From contig DAISJD010000003.1 in assembly GCA_036821645.1 (NCBI GenBank), positions 1 through 64,000 on the forward strand: a stretch of 64,000 bases of DNA. Direction: 5' to 3'. Source of the stretch: DAISJD01 sp036821645 (GTDB lineage: Bacteria; Pseudomonadota; Alphaproteobacteria; ATCC43930; CGMCC-115725). The notes beneath the pieces are model-generated. The model made no database searches. It saw only the letters and a list, made by a program, of their open reading frames with translations, and had not been told where the DNA came from. Below are positions 42,944-51,848 of the stretch, one piece after another (position 1 is the stretch's first letter; the number at the start of each line of letters is the position of its first letter). The position numbers and the translations under genes are program-made.

Positions 42944-45112
42944 CTATCCTTCGATCCTGGAAAAATCCGCCACTCGGTTCAGCGTATCGCGGATCTGCGC
43001 CAAGAGGCACAGCCGGTTCGCCCGCATGGTCGGATCATCCGCATTAACCGTCACCCGATCAAAAAAACCATCGACCGGCCCGCGCAACTGCGCCAGAACG
43101 GTCATGGCCTCACCAAATTCTTCCCGCCCCACAGCATCGTGCACGATGGGGGCAACCTCGGTTAAACGCGCGAACAGGGCGCTCTCTTCCGGCAATAAAA
43201 GCACGGCAGGGTCCACATTCCGGTTATAGGTTGTATTGTCTTTTTTCTCTTCAATGGCGACGATCTTACTCGCCCGACGATAGGCGGTCAGCAAATTCGC
43301 CCCATCCTCGCCGGTGAGGAAATCCTGCAAGGCCCGTGCGCGCGCCACCAACAAGACGAGATCGCCATCCCAGGCACCCACCGCCAACACGGCGGCGACG
43401 ATATCGTGACGAATGCCCAAATCCTTGAGATGGGTTTTCAGCCGTTCGGCAAAGAAGTCGATCAGGCCGTCGACCACCTTCGGCGATCGGTCCAACTGGC
43501 TTTGATCGGCCAAGACCCCGGTGAAAAAGGCGCGCAACGGCAGGCGCAACCCGTGGGTCAGAACGAGGCGGATGATGCCGAGGGCCGCCCGGCGCAGGGC
43601 ATAAGGATCCTTCGAGCCGGTCGGTTTTTCGTCGATGGCAAAAAAACAGATCAACGTGTCGAGCTTGTCGGCCAAACTGACCACCACACTGACCGGTTCT
43701 ATCGGCGTCTGATCGTCAAGACCCGCCGGGGCGTAATGCTCGGCGATAGCCTGGGCGATGGCATCGCCGACAACCGCCTGATCGCCTGACAGCGCGCGGT
43801 TTTCTTCGCGCAGGAGATAGCGGCCGACAATCCCCTGAAGTTCCGGGAATTCACCGACCAAGGCGCTCGACAAATCGGCCTTGGCAAGCTGTGCCGCCCG
43901 ATCCGCCGCATTGCGCAGGGTTGGCAGGTCGAACCGGCTAACAATCGCCCGTTCCACGACCGGGCACAGGCGGGCGGACAGGCCCCGCATCCGGTCGACC
44001 TTGTCAGAGACCGTGCCGAGCTTGGCGTGGAACACCCGTTCTTTCAGGCGCCCCAGACGGCTTTCGAGGGTGGCCTTGCGATCCTGATCCCAGAAAAACT
44101 TGGCATCGGAAAGGCGCGCCTTCAACACGCGCTCGTTGCCTGCCACCATCACGGCCCCGCCATCGCGGGGCAGGTTGTTGCAGACCACGATGAAAAACGG
44201 TGCCAAGGCCCCGGCCGCATTTTCCAAGGCGAAATATTTCTGGTGCGTGCGCATCGAGGTGGTCAAGACCTCGGCCGGGACATCCATGAAGGCGGGATCG
44301 ATCCGGCCCAGGCGCACCACCGGCCATTCGACGAGGCCCGCCACCTCTTCCAGCAAGTCGGGATCGGGGATGACATCCAAGCCTTGCGCCACAGCCAACG
44401 CCTCTGCATCGGCCGCGATCAGGGCCTTGCGGTCATCGAGATCGAGGATGACCTTGGCATTCTTCAGTTTTTCGCGATAATCGGCAATGCCGGTCACGGT
44501 AAACCAGTCCGGGGCCAGGAACCGATGCCCGCGTGTGCGATCGTTGGCCGCGATCACCCGACCATCGGCCTCGCCAGGCCCCCGATCCAAGCGCCAAATC
44601 ACCGGGACGATCCGGGCGGCACCGTTTTCCTCCAAAAGGGCCAAGATATTCTGCAAAGGACGAACCCAGCGCACGGCATGATCGCCCCAGCGCATGGATT
44701 TCGGCCAGACGAACCCATCCAACACGTCCGGGACGAGATCGGCCAACACGGCCGCCGCATCCTTGCCCGCGATCGCCGTCACGGCAATATGGAACACGCC
44801 CTTGCCCGTATCGCGCGTGTCGCATTGGTCGAGAGAGGCCAGATTGTTCGCCCGCAAAAAACCCTCGATCGCCTGGGGCGGTGCCCCGACCCGAGGGCCG
44901 CGCACCTCAACCGTGCGGTCGGGCTGCGCCTCGGGCAGGCCGCGCAGGATCACGGTCAACCGGCGCGGCGTTACAAACGCCTCGGCCTCGGCGGCTGGTA
45001 AATGGGCCTCGGCCAGGCGCGCCACCAGCGTGGTTTTCAAGAGATCGGCCGCCCGGCGCTGCATGCGCGCGGGGATTTCCTCGCTCAGGAGTTCCAGCAG
45101 AAAATCGACCAT
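42944..45112 (-). CDS. glyS: Glycyl-tRNA synthetase beta subunit
   Basis: This is a 722-aa beta subunit of the tetrameric bacterial GlyRS, involved in tRNA recognition. It begins DFLLELLSEEIPARMQ and contains MRWGDH and the HD-like region typical of GlyS, with a C-terminal helical anticodon-binding (DALR-like) part. It starts 4 bp after glyQ, so the two subunits are coupled. Confidence 0.97.
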   Translation of the reverse strand: MVDFLLELLSEEIPARMQRRAADLLKTTLVARLAEAHLPAAEAEAFVTPRRLTVILRGLPEAQPDRTVEVRGPRVGAPPQAIEGFLRANNLASLDQCDTRDTGKGVFHIAVTAIAGKDAAAVLADLVPDVLDGFVWPKSMRWGDHAVRWVRPLQNILALLEENGAARIVPVIWRLDRGPGEADGRVIAANDRTRGHRFLAPDWFTVTGIADYREKLKNAKVILDLDDRKALIAADAEALAVAQGLDVIPDPDLLEEVAGLVEWPVVRLGRIDPAFMDVPAEVLTTSMRTHQKYFALENAAGALAPFFIVVCNNLPRDGGAVMVAGNERVLKARLSDAKFFWDQDRKATLESRLGRLKERVFHAKLGTVSDKVDRMRGLSARLCPVVERAIVSRFDLPTLRNAADRAAQLAKADLSSALVGEFPELQGIVGRYLLREENRALSGDQAVVGDAIAQAIAEHYAPAGLDDQTPIEPVSVVVSLADKLDTLICFFAIDEKPTGSKDPYALRRAALGIIRLVLTHGLRLPLRAFFTGVLADQSQLDRSPKVVDGLIDFFAERLKTHLKDLGIRHDIVAAVLAVGAWDGDLVLLVARARALQDFLTGEDGANLLTAYRRASKIVAIEEKKDNTTYNRNVDPAVLLLPEESALFARLTEVAPIVHDAVGREEFGEAMTVLAQLRGPVDGFFDRVTVNADDPTMRANRLCLLAQIRDTLNRVADFSRIEG

Positions 45113-45116
45113 GCCC

Positions 45117-46016
45117 CTACCCCCGAACCGTCGGGGCCGGATGAAGCCAACCCTCGCAACATTCTTTCGCCAAGGCGCGCACCCGCCCGATATAGGATGC
45201 CCGCTCCGTCACACTGATCACACCGCGCGCATCCAAGAGGTTGAACGTGTGGCTCGCCTTCAAACATTGATCATAGGCTGCAAGCGGCACCCCGTGACGC
45301 AACAAGGCGGCGCATTCGGTTTCGGCATCGCGAAACTGCTGAAACAATTGCGCCGTGTCGGCATGATCGAAATTATAGGCGGAAAATTCCCGCTCGTTGC
45401 GCTGGAACACATCGCCGTAGGTGATGCGGGCCTCGCCGACAGCCCCGTTATAATCGAGATCGTAAATACTCTCGACCCCCTGAATATATGTCGCAAGCCG
45501 TTCCAAGCCATAGGTCAGCTCGGTTGCGACCGGCGCACATTCGATGCCGCCCACCTGTTGAAAATAGGTGAATTGGCTGACCTCCATCCCATCGAGCCAG
45601 CATTCCCAACCAAGGCCCCAGGCCCCCAAAGTCGGGCTTTCCCAATCATCTTCGACAAAACGAATATCATGCAACGTGGGATCGATACCAAGTGCCGTCA
45701 AACTGCCGAGATAGAGTTCCTGACTATTGATCGGGGACGGTTTCAAGATCACTTGGAACTGATAATAATGTTGCAGGCGGTTGGGGTTTTCGCCATAGCG
45801 CCCATCCGTCGGGCGGCGGCACGGCTGCACATAGGCGGCACGCCAGGGATCTGGCCCCAAGGCCCGCAAGGTCGTCGCCGGGTGGAAGGTCCCGGCCCCC
45901 ATGTGACTGTCGTAGGGCTGCAAGATCACGCAACCCTGGTCAGCCCAATATGCCTGCAAGCGCAGAATCAGCGACTGAAAAGAAGTGCCCGCCGCGCCAC
46001 ATGGCAGAGTCGACAT
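45117..46016 (-). CDS. glyQ: Glycyl-tRNA synthetase alpha subunit
   Basis: This is a 299-aa catalytic class II core of the alpha2beta2 GlyRS. It has the characteristic blocks LQAYWADQGCVILQPYD, GAGTFHPATTLRALGP, YVQPCRRPTDGRYGENPNR and WGLGWECWLDGMEVSQFTYF. The 163 bp upstream (46017-46179) probably contain the operon promoter; I see no T-box leader there. Confidence 0.97.
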   Translation of the reverse strand: MSTLPCGAAGTSFQSLILRLQAYWADQGCVILQPYDSHMGAGTFHPATTLRALGPDPWRAAYVQPCRRPTDGRYGENPNRLQHYYQFQVILKPSPINSQELYLGSLTALGIDPTLHDIRFVEDDWESPTLGAWGLGWECWLDGMEVSQFTYFQQVGGIECAPVATELTYGLERLATYIQGVESIYDLDYNGAVGEARITYGDVFQRNEREFSAYNFDHADTAQLFQQFRDAETECAALLRHGVPLAAYDQCLKASHTFNLLDARGVISVTERASYIGRVRALAKECCEGWLHPAPTVRG

Positions 46017-46179
46017 GGTTATTTCGGCCTTCCGGTACAGATTGATATGAAATGGATCGAGTTTGCGACATTATGTTCAGAGACTTGGCGGGTCAAGCCA
46101 AGCTTGATGCAAACCTCAACCGCGCCAAAAGCACGATGCGGGCCGATCGATGGATCGCCCAGGCATTATCGCCATCGCC

Positions 46180-46401
46180 TCAAAGACCGGGGCAGTTCGG
46201 ACGACCGCACCGGGTTTTATCGCCAACGATGACGAACGTATGACAGACGGGACAAGCCACCATATCCGTGACACCGCTTTGGTGACCGCTTTGCGGCGGG
46301 TCGGACTTGCCCGTCATGCGCATGAACCAAAGAGAGAGGGCCCGCCACGCCAAAAGGCCGAGGACGGCGATGATGGCCAATTTAACGATCATGCCGAGCA
46401 T
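46180..46401 (-). CDS. Small membrane protein with a zinc-ribbon-like tail
   Basis: A 73-aa product. One hydrophobic helix (MIVKLAIIAVLGLLAWRAL) is followed by a cytosolic or periplasmic tail carrying CPVC and CGRPNC, four cysteines that could hold a zinc. The ATG at 46401 is preferred over 46407 because GGAGGG sits 6 bases before it. It resembles short PP0621-like proteins of unknown function that often follow housekeeping genes. It lies 28 bp after ygfZ on the same strand. Confidence 0.7.
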   Translation of the reverse strand: MLGMIVKLAIIAVLGLLAWRALSLWFMRMTGKSDPPQSGHQSGVTDMVACPVCHTFVIVGDKTRCGRPNCPGL

Positions 46402-46429
46402 GGGCATCCCTCCTCGGAGCGAAATACCG

Positions 46430-47362
46430 TCAGAGTTTCACCCAATCGGGGATCGCCACGGTGAGCGCCTGACCGGCCAAGGTCATCGGCCTGTGCGCCT
46501 TGACATCGTCAAGACGCAGCAAGGCAAGGCCGATCCCGTCCTGACTTGAACGCAGAACCCCAACCTCTTCCGTTTCGGCCAAGATCGGCGTGCCTGCCGG
46601 CTGGCCCGGACCCGAGAAATGCACCGGCAGCAGGCGTTTTTTGATGAGAGCGCGGTATTTCGTCCGGGCGGTCAATTCCTGCCCCATATAGCATCCCTTA
46701 TCCCAGGCGACGCCGTTCAACTCGTCAAACCCATTTTCCAACAGAATCGACCGATCGATCTCAAGATCCCGGCTTCCATCCGGCACGCCCAAACTCAGAC
46801 GCAGGCGATCCCACGCGGCGAACGGGACCGGCTTGAACCCCTTGTCGCTCAAGAGGGCGACACCGGTTCCTCTCGGCAAGGCAACCCTGAGACCCAACGC
46901 CCCCTGACGCGGATCGGCCAGAACCATCCCCATACTGAACGGGACGGCTGTGCCAGGTGCCGGTAACCCGAAGATCAGGGACGATTCAACCCCATCCCCA
47001 TTCGCCCCCCAGGCATGAAACAATTCAAAGCGATCGCTCACATTGTCGATCGTCACCTTGGCACGCAGGATGTAACGGGTCAGGTGGCTCACCAACGCGG
47101 CGACGCGGGCCCCTTCGGTTTCGATGAGGATCGCCTCGCCCATCGGGTATAGGAAAAGATCGTAGAGAAACTTTCCCTGCGGCGACAAAAGGGCCGCCCA
47201 AAGACCATGCTCGCCATCCAACCGGCGCAGATCGTTGCTGACCAAGCCTTGGAGAAAAGCAACGCGATCCTCGCCACCCACCAAAATGAAACCGCGCACC
47301 GGTTCGGATGGTGCAAAGTGAAGGGATGCTTCGATTGGATGGGTCACGGGTGCATATTCCAT
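46430..47362 (-). CDS. ygfZ: Folate-binding Fe-S cluster assembly protein YgfZ
   Basis: This is a 310-aa GcvT-like protein. It carries the YgfZ signature KGCYMGQELTAR with the conserved Cys, the early block FLQGLVSNDLRRL and PQGKFLYDLFLYP. YgfZ/IBA57 proteins use tetrahydrofolate to help maintain certain Fe-S enzymes. First gene of the minus-strand run toward glyQ. Confidence 0.93.
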   Translation of the reverse strand: MEYAPVTHPIEASLHFAPSEPVRGFILVGGEDRVAFLQGLVSNDLRRLDGEHGLWAALLSPQGKFLYDLFLYPMGEAILIETEGARVAALVSHLTRYILRAKVTIDNVSDRFELFHAWGANGDGVESSLIFGLPAPGTAVPFSMGMVLADPRQGALGLRVALPRGTGVALLSDKGFKPVPFAAWDRLRLSLGVPDGSRDLEIDRSILLENGFDELNGVAWDKGCYMGQELTARTKYRALIKKRLLPVHFSGPGQPAGTPILAETEEVGVLRSSQDGIGLALLRLDDVKAHRPMTLAGQALTVAIPDWVKL

Positions 47363-47825
47363 GTTTAAAAAACAGTGCCGCGATCATACAGCATGTCGGG
47401 CATTAAGGGTAGCCCATGCGGTATCGAGGCAAACATGCGGCCATTTTTTCATACGGACGCAGGAATTCTCACGATCGGGACAGATCCTAAACAATAAACG
47501 CTTTTTTAATCAAGATTTAAATATCCATCCGTCAATTAATAAGAAAAATTAACCGATATTCATAGAAAATACGCATAGAAACGTTTTTTTGTCAGAAAAC
47601 GCACAAAAACTTGATGATTTCACGCCTATTTTTTGTCAGGTGCCATAGCCCTCGTCTGATAGAGTTTACCATGGAAGCACAAACACGGGGACCCTCGTCG
47701 TAAAAACGCAGGTAACCCCTAAGCCCAGAGCATAGGGATGAACCCGCGTTTGGGCCTATATGATTATAGGAACAAAATTAACCATCATGATGGCCGCTTT
47801 CTTTCGATAAACCGACGGTATCGCA
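47363..47825. other. Divergent intergenic region before the capsule cluster
   Basis: These 463 bp separate ygfZ (minus) from the KpsC-like gene (plus). The middle (about 47490-47650) is AT-rich and probably holds the capsule operon promoter, but I could not fix a -35/-10 pair. No credible gene is seen. Confidence 0.4.
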
Positions 47826-49751
47826 ATGTTAACAGAAAAGACCGGCGTCATATCAAAGCCCCTTGCCGCACGCACATTCGGCAATACCGGACTTTTTCGC
47901 CTGCCGCCCCGTGGGGCCCGGTACCGGCACACGCCCGCTCTCGTCTCTTTTTATTATGCACCCGATATCAACCAAACGGCCATTGATGGGTCCGGGATCG
48001 AGCAAACAGCCCAAGATGCGTCCAGCATCGCGCAAACAGCCAGCGACGACCCCCGCGACGCGCGAGCCCGAAGCGCCGAACTGACGATCGTCAGTTCGGC
48101 GATCGGGGGCGATTGTTGGGCCGAGGATCCGCACGCCGCACTTCTGCGCCAAGGGCTCGACCTCAGGGTCGACACGGACCTTACCCTCATCGCGTGCGAT
48201 CTCGTGGAAGATGATCCTGAAAACGGGTTCGATGCGGCAATAGGACATCTTGCGGCACACTGTGCCGGCCTCGACCAAAGAGCCCTGATCCTGATGCCGG
48301 GGCGGCTGGTTGCCCCCTTGAACCAGATCGCCCGCACCAAAGGATGGCCGATCCTAAACGGGCGCTTCGATCCATGGCCCCTCCTCGACCGCGCCAAGAC
48401 AGTCCATTGTCTTGGTGGCGAGATTGGTTTTCTGGCACTCTTGAAAGGATGTCACGTCCATTGCTATGGACCGTCCGCCTATACCGGTCATGGGTTGACC
48501 GACGACCATCCGACACTGCCCCGGGCCCCGTCACCGTTCACGCGCGATCAATTGGTTGGCCATATCTTGTTCGATATGGCGCGCTACACCGACCCCTTCA
48601 CCGGCCTTCCGACCCAATTCGAAACGATCGCCCAATACATGGCCGACTGGCGTCGGCAAGAGCGACAGAATCAAGCGATCACCGTCTGTTGCGGCATGTC
48701 CTTTTGGAAACGGGCACGGATCAAAGCCTTTCTGACCTCACGCGTGCGGCCTCCTGCTTTTATCGACGATGCCGACCGGGCCGTCGAACAAGCCGCCAAG
48801 ACCAAGGGGGCGATTGCCGTTTGGGCCTCGCGCGAGCCCGAGACTCTGCGCGCGCGCGCCGAACAGGCAGGCGTGACGATCATCCGTGTCGAAGACGGCT
48901 TCATCCGATCGATCGGGCTTGGTGCCGATTTCACACCGCCCGCCTCCGTTACGCTCGATACGCGCGGGCTCTATTTCGACCCCGCCCGTCCAAGCGATCT
49001 TGAGGTCATTTTAGCCGCTCATCCGTTTCCCCCGGACCTCTGCCGCCGTGCCGCAGCCCTCGCCGATTTGATGATCCATCGCAAGATTACCAAATACGCC
49101 GCCGAGGATACGGTCGCCTTATCACGTCCTGCTGGCAAAAAAGTGATCTTCGTTCCAGGGCAAGTCGAAGATGATCGCTCGATTATATGCGGCGGCGCAA
49201 AAATTCGCCATAATCTTGCGCTCTTATCCGAAGTCAGGTCGTCAAACCCGGATGCTTTCATCCTCTACAAACCGCACCCCGATGTCGATGCGGGTCATCG
49301 GGTCGGGGTCATTCCTGACGAGGAAATTTTGCGCTATGCGGATCGTCTTGAACGCGGTACCCCGACAACGGCACTCTTGTCGATTGCAGATGAGGTGCAT
49401 GTCATCACGTCGCTCGTTGGGTTTGAGGCGCTTTTACGACAGAAGAAAACCGTCGTCTATGGCAGGCCGTTTTATGCCGGGTGGGGCTTGACCGAGGATA
49501 TGGCGCCGATTGAGCGGCGCACCCGGCGTCTATCGCGCGAAGCACTGATTGCCGGCACACTCATTTTATTTCCACGCTATCTCGATCCGGTGACGATGCT
49601 TGCCTGTCCGCCGGAAATTCTAATCGATCGGCTGGGCAATCCCACACTCTGGCGGCCGACATTCTTGACCCGGCTGCGCCGCATTCAAGGGCGGATCAGC
49701 CGGTTTTTCGCCAAAAAAGTGCCCGCAACCCCCGTAACGATGAGGCAGTAA
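47826..49751 (+). CDS. KpsC-like (RkpJ-type) capsule Kdo transferase
   Basis: This is a 641-aa protein of the Capsule_synth family. The C-terminal module (about 285-641) is complete, with WASREPETLRARAEQAG, VEDGFIRSIGLGADF, FVPGQVEDDRSI, YKPHPDVDAGHR and YGRPFYAGWGLTED, motifs of KpsC beta-Kdo transferases. The N-terminal module (about 90-285) keeps only its second half (CHVHCYGPSAYTGHGLT; QFETIAQYMADWR), so one of KpsC's two usual activities may be missing. Residues 48-77 are three 10-residue repeats around QTA-D. KpsC extends the poly-Kdo linker on the capsule lipid. The stop overlaps the next gene. Confidence 0.88.
   Translation: MLTEKTGVISKPLAARTFGNTGLFRLPPRGARYRHTPALVSFYYAPDINQTAIDGSGIEQTAQDASSIAQTASDDPRDARARSAELTIVSSAIGGDCWAEDPHAALLRQGLDLRVDTDLTLIACDLVEDDPENGFDAAIGHLAAHCAGLDQRALILMPGRLVAPLNQIARTKGWPILNGRFDPWPLLDRAKTVHCLGGEIGFLALLKGCHVHCYGPSAYTGHGLTDDHPTLPRAPSPFTRDQLVGHILFDMARYTDPFTGLPTQFETIAQYMADWRRQERQNQAITVCCGMSFWKRARIKAFLTSRVRPPAFIDDADRAVEQAAKTKGAIAVWASREPETLRARAEQAGVTIIRVEDGFIRSIGLGADFTPPASVTLDTRGLYFDPARPSDLEVILAAHPFPPDLCRRAAALADLMIHRKITKYAAEDTVALSRPAGKKVIFVPGQVEDDRSIICGGAKIRHNLALLSEVRSSNPDAFILYKPHPDVDAGHRVGVIPDEEILRYADRLERGTPTTALLSIADEVHVITSLVGFEALLRQKKTVVYGRPFYAGWGLTEDMAPIERRTRRLSREALIAGTLILFPRYLDPVTMLACPPEILIDRLGNPTLWRPTFLTRLRRIQGRISRFFAKKVPATPVTMRQ
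47967..48056 (+). repeat. Three 30-bp in-frame repeats in the KpsC-like gene
   Basis: Three tandem degenerate 30-bp units encode INQTAIDGSG, IEQTAQDASS and IAQTASDDPR. They lie in a non-conserved N-terminal linker, so copy number may vary between strains. Confidence 0.6.
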
Positions 49752-51052
49752 TGGCGGCTCATACGCAACGGCGTTTTTTATTTCTTCAAGGCTTGGCCAG
49801 TCATTTTTTTTCCGAACTGGCCGTTCGCCTGAGCGCACGCGGGCATGCCGTCGACCATGTTAATTTCAACGGGGGCGATTGGTTGTTCTGGCGTCATGCC
49901 GGTGCCGTCAATTATCGCGGCGGCCTTGCCCAATGGCCGGCCGCCTTCGCCCGCATCCTCGACGAAAAAAAACCGACTGATATTCTTTTATTCGGCGATT
50001 GTCGCCCCTTGCACCGGGCAGCCATCAGACTGGCCGAAGAACAAGGGATTACGGTCCATGTGTTCGAAGAGGGCTATTTGCGCCCCAATTGGATTACGCT
50101 TGAACGGGGTGGCGTCAACGGGCATTCCCATTTGCCCAAAGAACCGGAATTTTATCTTCAAGCGGCAAAAACACTTCCCCCCCTGCAAGAACCGCCTGCG
50201 TTTGTCGGCAGTTTCACGCGCCGCGCCCTTGAGGATGTCCTTTACAATGTGACGAGCCTGCTGCTTTGGCCCCTTTATCCGGGCTATAAAACACACCGCC
50301 CCTGGCCTATTCTCGTCGAATATTACGGCTGGATCAAACGCCTAGCCCTTTCTCGCCGTGCCAAACGCCGTATGATCCGGGAATGGCCGCGCCTTGAGGC
50401 GGGCAAGCCGTTTTTCTTTTTTCCTTTGCAACTGGATTGCGATACGCAGATTCGCAATCATTCCAGTTTCGGTCGACTGAAACCCGCGATCATCCATATC
50501 CTGACATCTTTTGCCAACCATGCACCGGCCGATCACTTGTTGGCGATCAAGGAACATCCTCTGGACAACGGTTTGGTCGATTGGCGGCGCTTTATACAAA
50601 AAGAAGCAGAAAAACAAGGAATTGCCGACCGGATCGTTTATTTTGAAGAAGCCAATCTCGATTGTCTGGTGCGCGATTCCCTCGGTACCGTGACCGTCAA
50701 CAGCACTGTCGGCGCTTTGGCACTGCGCATGAACAAACCGATCATCGCCCTTGGCAAGGCCGTCTATGCCATGCCGGGCCTGACCCATCAATCGGGCCTC
50801 GATCGGTTTTGGACCGATCCCGAACCGACCAACCCCCTTCTATTCGATGCCTTCAAACGGGTTTTAGGGGCACAATGCCTTATTCCAGGGGGGTTTTTCG
50901 ATCAGGCCGGGATCCGATCGGCCATCGATCATGCGATCGAACGGTTTGAAAGTCAGCCGATCCCTGTCCAACGCGAGATGGTGCGCCCCGTGCAGACCGT
51001 CATGCGGCGCGCCGAGCAACGCCTGCACCCCTCGGTTAGCCTGACAAAATAG
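49751..51052 (+). CDS. KpsS-like capsule Kdo transferase
   Basis: This is a 433-aa protein matching KpsS: FLFLQGLASHFFSELA at the start, INFNGGD-like VNFNGGDWLFW, FGDCRPLHRAAI, VFEEGYLRPNWITLE, FFPLQLDCDTQIRNHS and KEHPLDNGLVDWR. KpsS adds the first Kdo to the phosphatidylglycerol-type lipid acceptor of group 2 capsules at the inner face of the membrane. It overlaps the KpsC-like gene by one base (TAATG), so the two are coupled. Confidence 0.92.
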   Translation: MAAHTQRRFLFLQGLASHFFSELAVRLSARGHAVDHVNFNGGDWLFWRHAGAVNYRGGLAQWPAAFARILDEKKPTDILLFGDCRPLHRAAIRLAEEQGITVHVFEEGYLRPNWITLERGGVNGHSHLPKEPEFYLQAAKTLPPLQEPPAFVGSFTRRALEDVLYNVTSLLLWPLYPGYKTHRPWPILVEYYGWIKRLALSRRAKRRMIREWPRLEAGKPFFFFPLQLDCDTQIRNHSSFGRLKPAIIHILTSFANHAPADHLLAIKEHPLDNGLVDWRRFIQKEAEKQGIADRIVYFEEANLDCLVRDSLGTVTVNSTVGALALRMNKPIIALGKAVYAMPGLTHQSGLDRFWTDPEPTNPLLFDAFKRVLGAQCLIPGGFFDQAGIRSAIDHAIERFESQPIPVQREMVRPVQTVMRRAEQRLHPSVSLTK

Positions 51053-51071
51053 ATCGGATAGGGATATTCTG

Positions 51072-51839
51072 ATGACGACCCTTTTGATTACAGGCGCTTC
51101 AAGCGGCCTCGGTGCAGCACTTGCCCGGCATTATGCGGCACCGGGCGTGATCTTGGGGCTCGTCGGTCGCGATGAACGACGGCTGAGCGCCGTCTGCGAC
51201 GCGTGCAGGGTCAAAGGGGCAGAGGTCATCGGTGGGTTTTTCGATGTCGCCGAACCCGAACCGTTCGGTGGCTGGCTTACGGCGTTCGACGCGGCGCATC
51301 CGATCGATCTTCTGATCGCCAATGCCGGCACATCGGCCGGTCCCCTGCCCGATCAGGCGGGGGAAGGGGTTAGCCTTGCCGGAAAACAAGTGCGCAGCAA
51401 TCTCCTCGGGGCCATCCACACGATAGAACCCCTCCTGCCACGGTTTGCCGCCCGAAAATCGGGAAAAATCGCCGTCGTGGCTTCGATTGCCGGGCTGCGC
51501 GGCCTGCCCGACAGTCCCGGATATTGTGCAAGCAAGGCGGGGGTGCGGGCCTATGGCGAGGCGCTCCGCGCGCGGCTCAGCCCCCTCGGCATTCATGTGA
51601 CCGTGGTCTCACCCGGTTTTTTCTCCAGCCCCATGACAGATCGGTTCATCGGCGATCATCCCGGCCTCAAGACTGCCGATCGCGTTGCCACCCTCGTGGC
51701 AGAGGCTCTCGAGCGGCGTAAAGCGCGCGTTTCCTTCCCACGCCTGCTTGTTCTGGGCCTGACGGCCACGGACATCTTGCCGGGATATTTAGGTGATTTT
51801 TTCTTGCGACGCTTTCGTTTCCACATCCGTGCCGATTGA
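51072..51839 (+). CDS. Short-chain dehydrogenase/reductase, RkpH-like
   Basis: This is a 255-aa classical SDR: TGASSGLG nucleotide-binding motif near residue 8, NAGT, catalytic Ser in VVASIAG, YCASKAG with Tyr and Lys, and a substrate-side SPGFFSSPM. The C-terminal end (LPGYLGDFFLRRFRFHI) is hydrophobic/basic and may touch the membrane. In the S. meliloti rkp-1 locus an SDR (RkpH) acts with PKS and oxoamine synthase in making the capsule lipid. Here it could reduce a 3-keto sphingoid-like intermediate, analogous to ketosphinganine reductase. AGGGA is 7 bases before the ATG. Confidence 0.82.
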   Translation: MTTLLITGASSGLGAALARHYAAPGVILGLVGRDERRLSAVCDACRVKGAEVIGGFFDVAEPEPFGGWLTAFDAAHPIDLLIANAGTSAGPLPDQAGEGVSLAGKQVRSNLLGAIHTIEPLLPRFAARKSGKIAVVASIAGLRGLPDSPGYCASKAGVRAYGEALRARLSPLGIHVTVVSPGFFSSPMTDRFIGDHPGLKTADRVATLVAEALERRKARVSFPRLLVLGLTATDILPGYLGDFFLRRFRFHIRAD

Positions 51840-51848
51840 GACCGCTGC

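Noticed and set aside
44694..46232. Plus-strand ORF (512 aa) spanning glyS and glyQ
   Set aside because: It crosses two conserved minus-strand genes and shows no domain.
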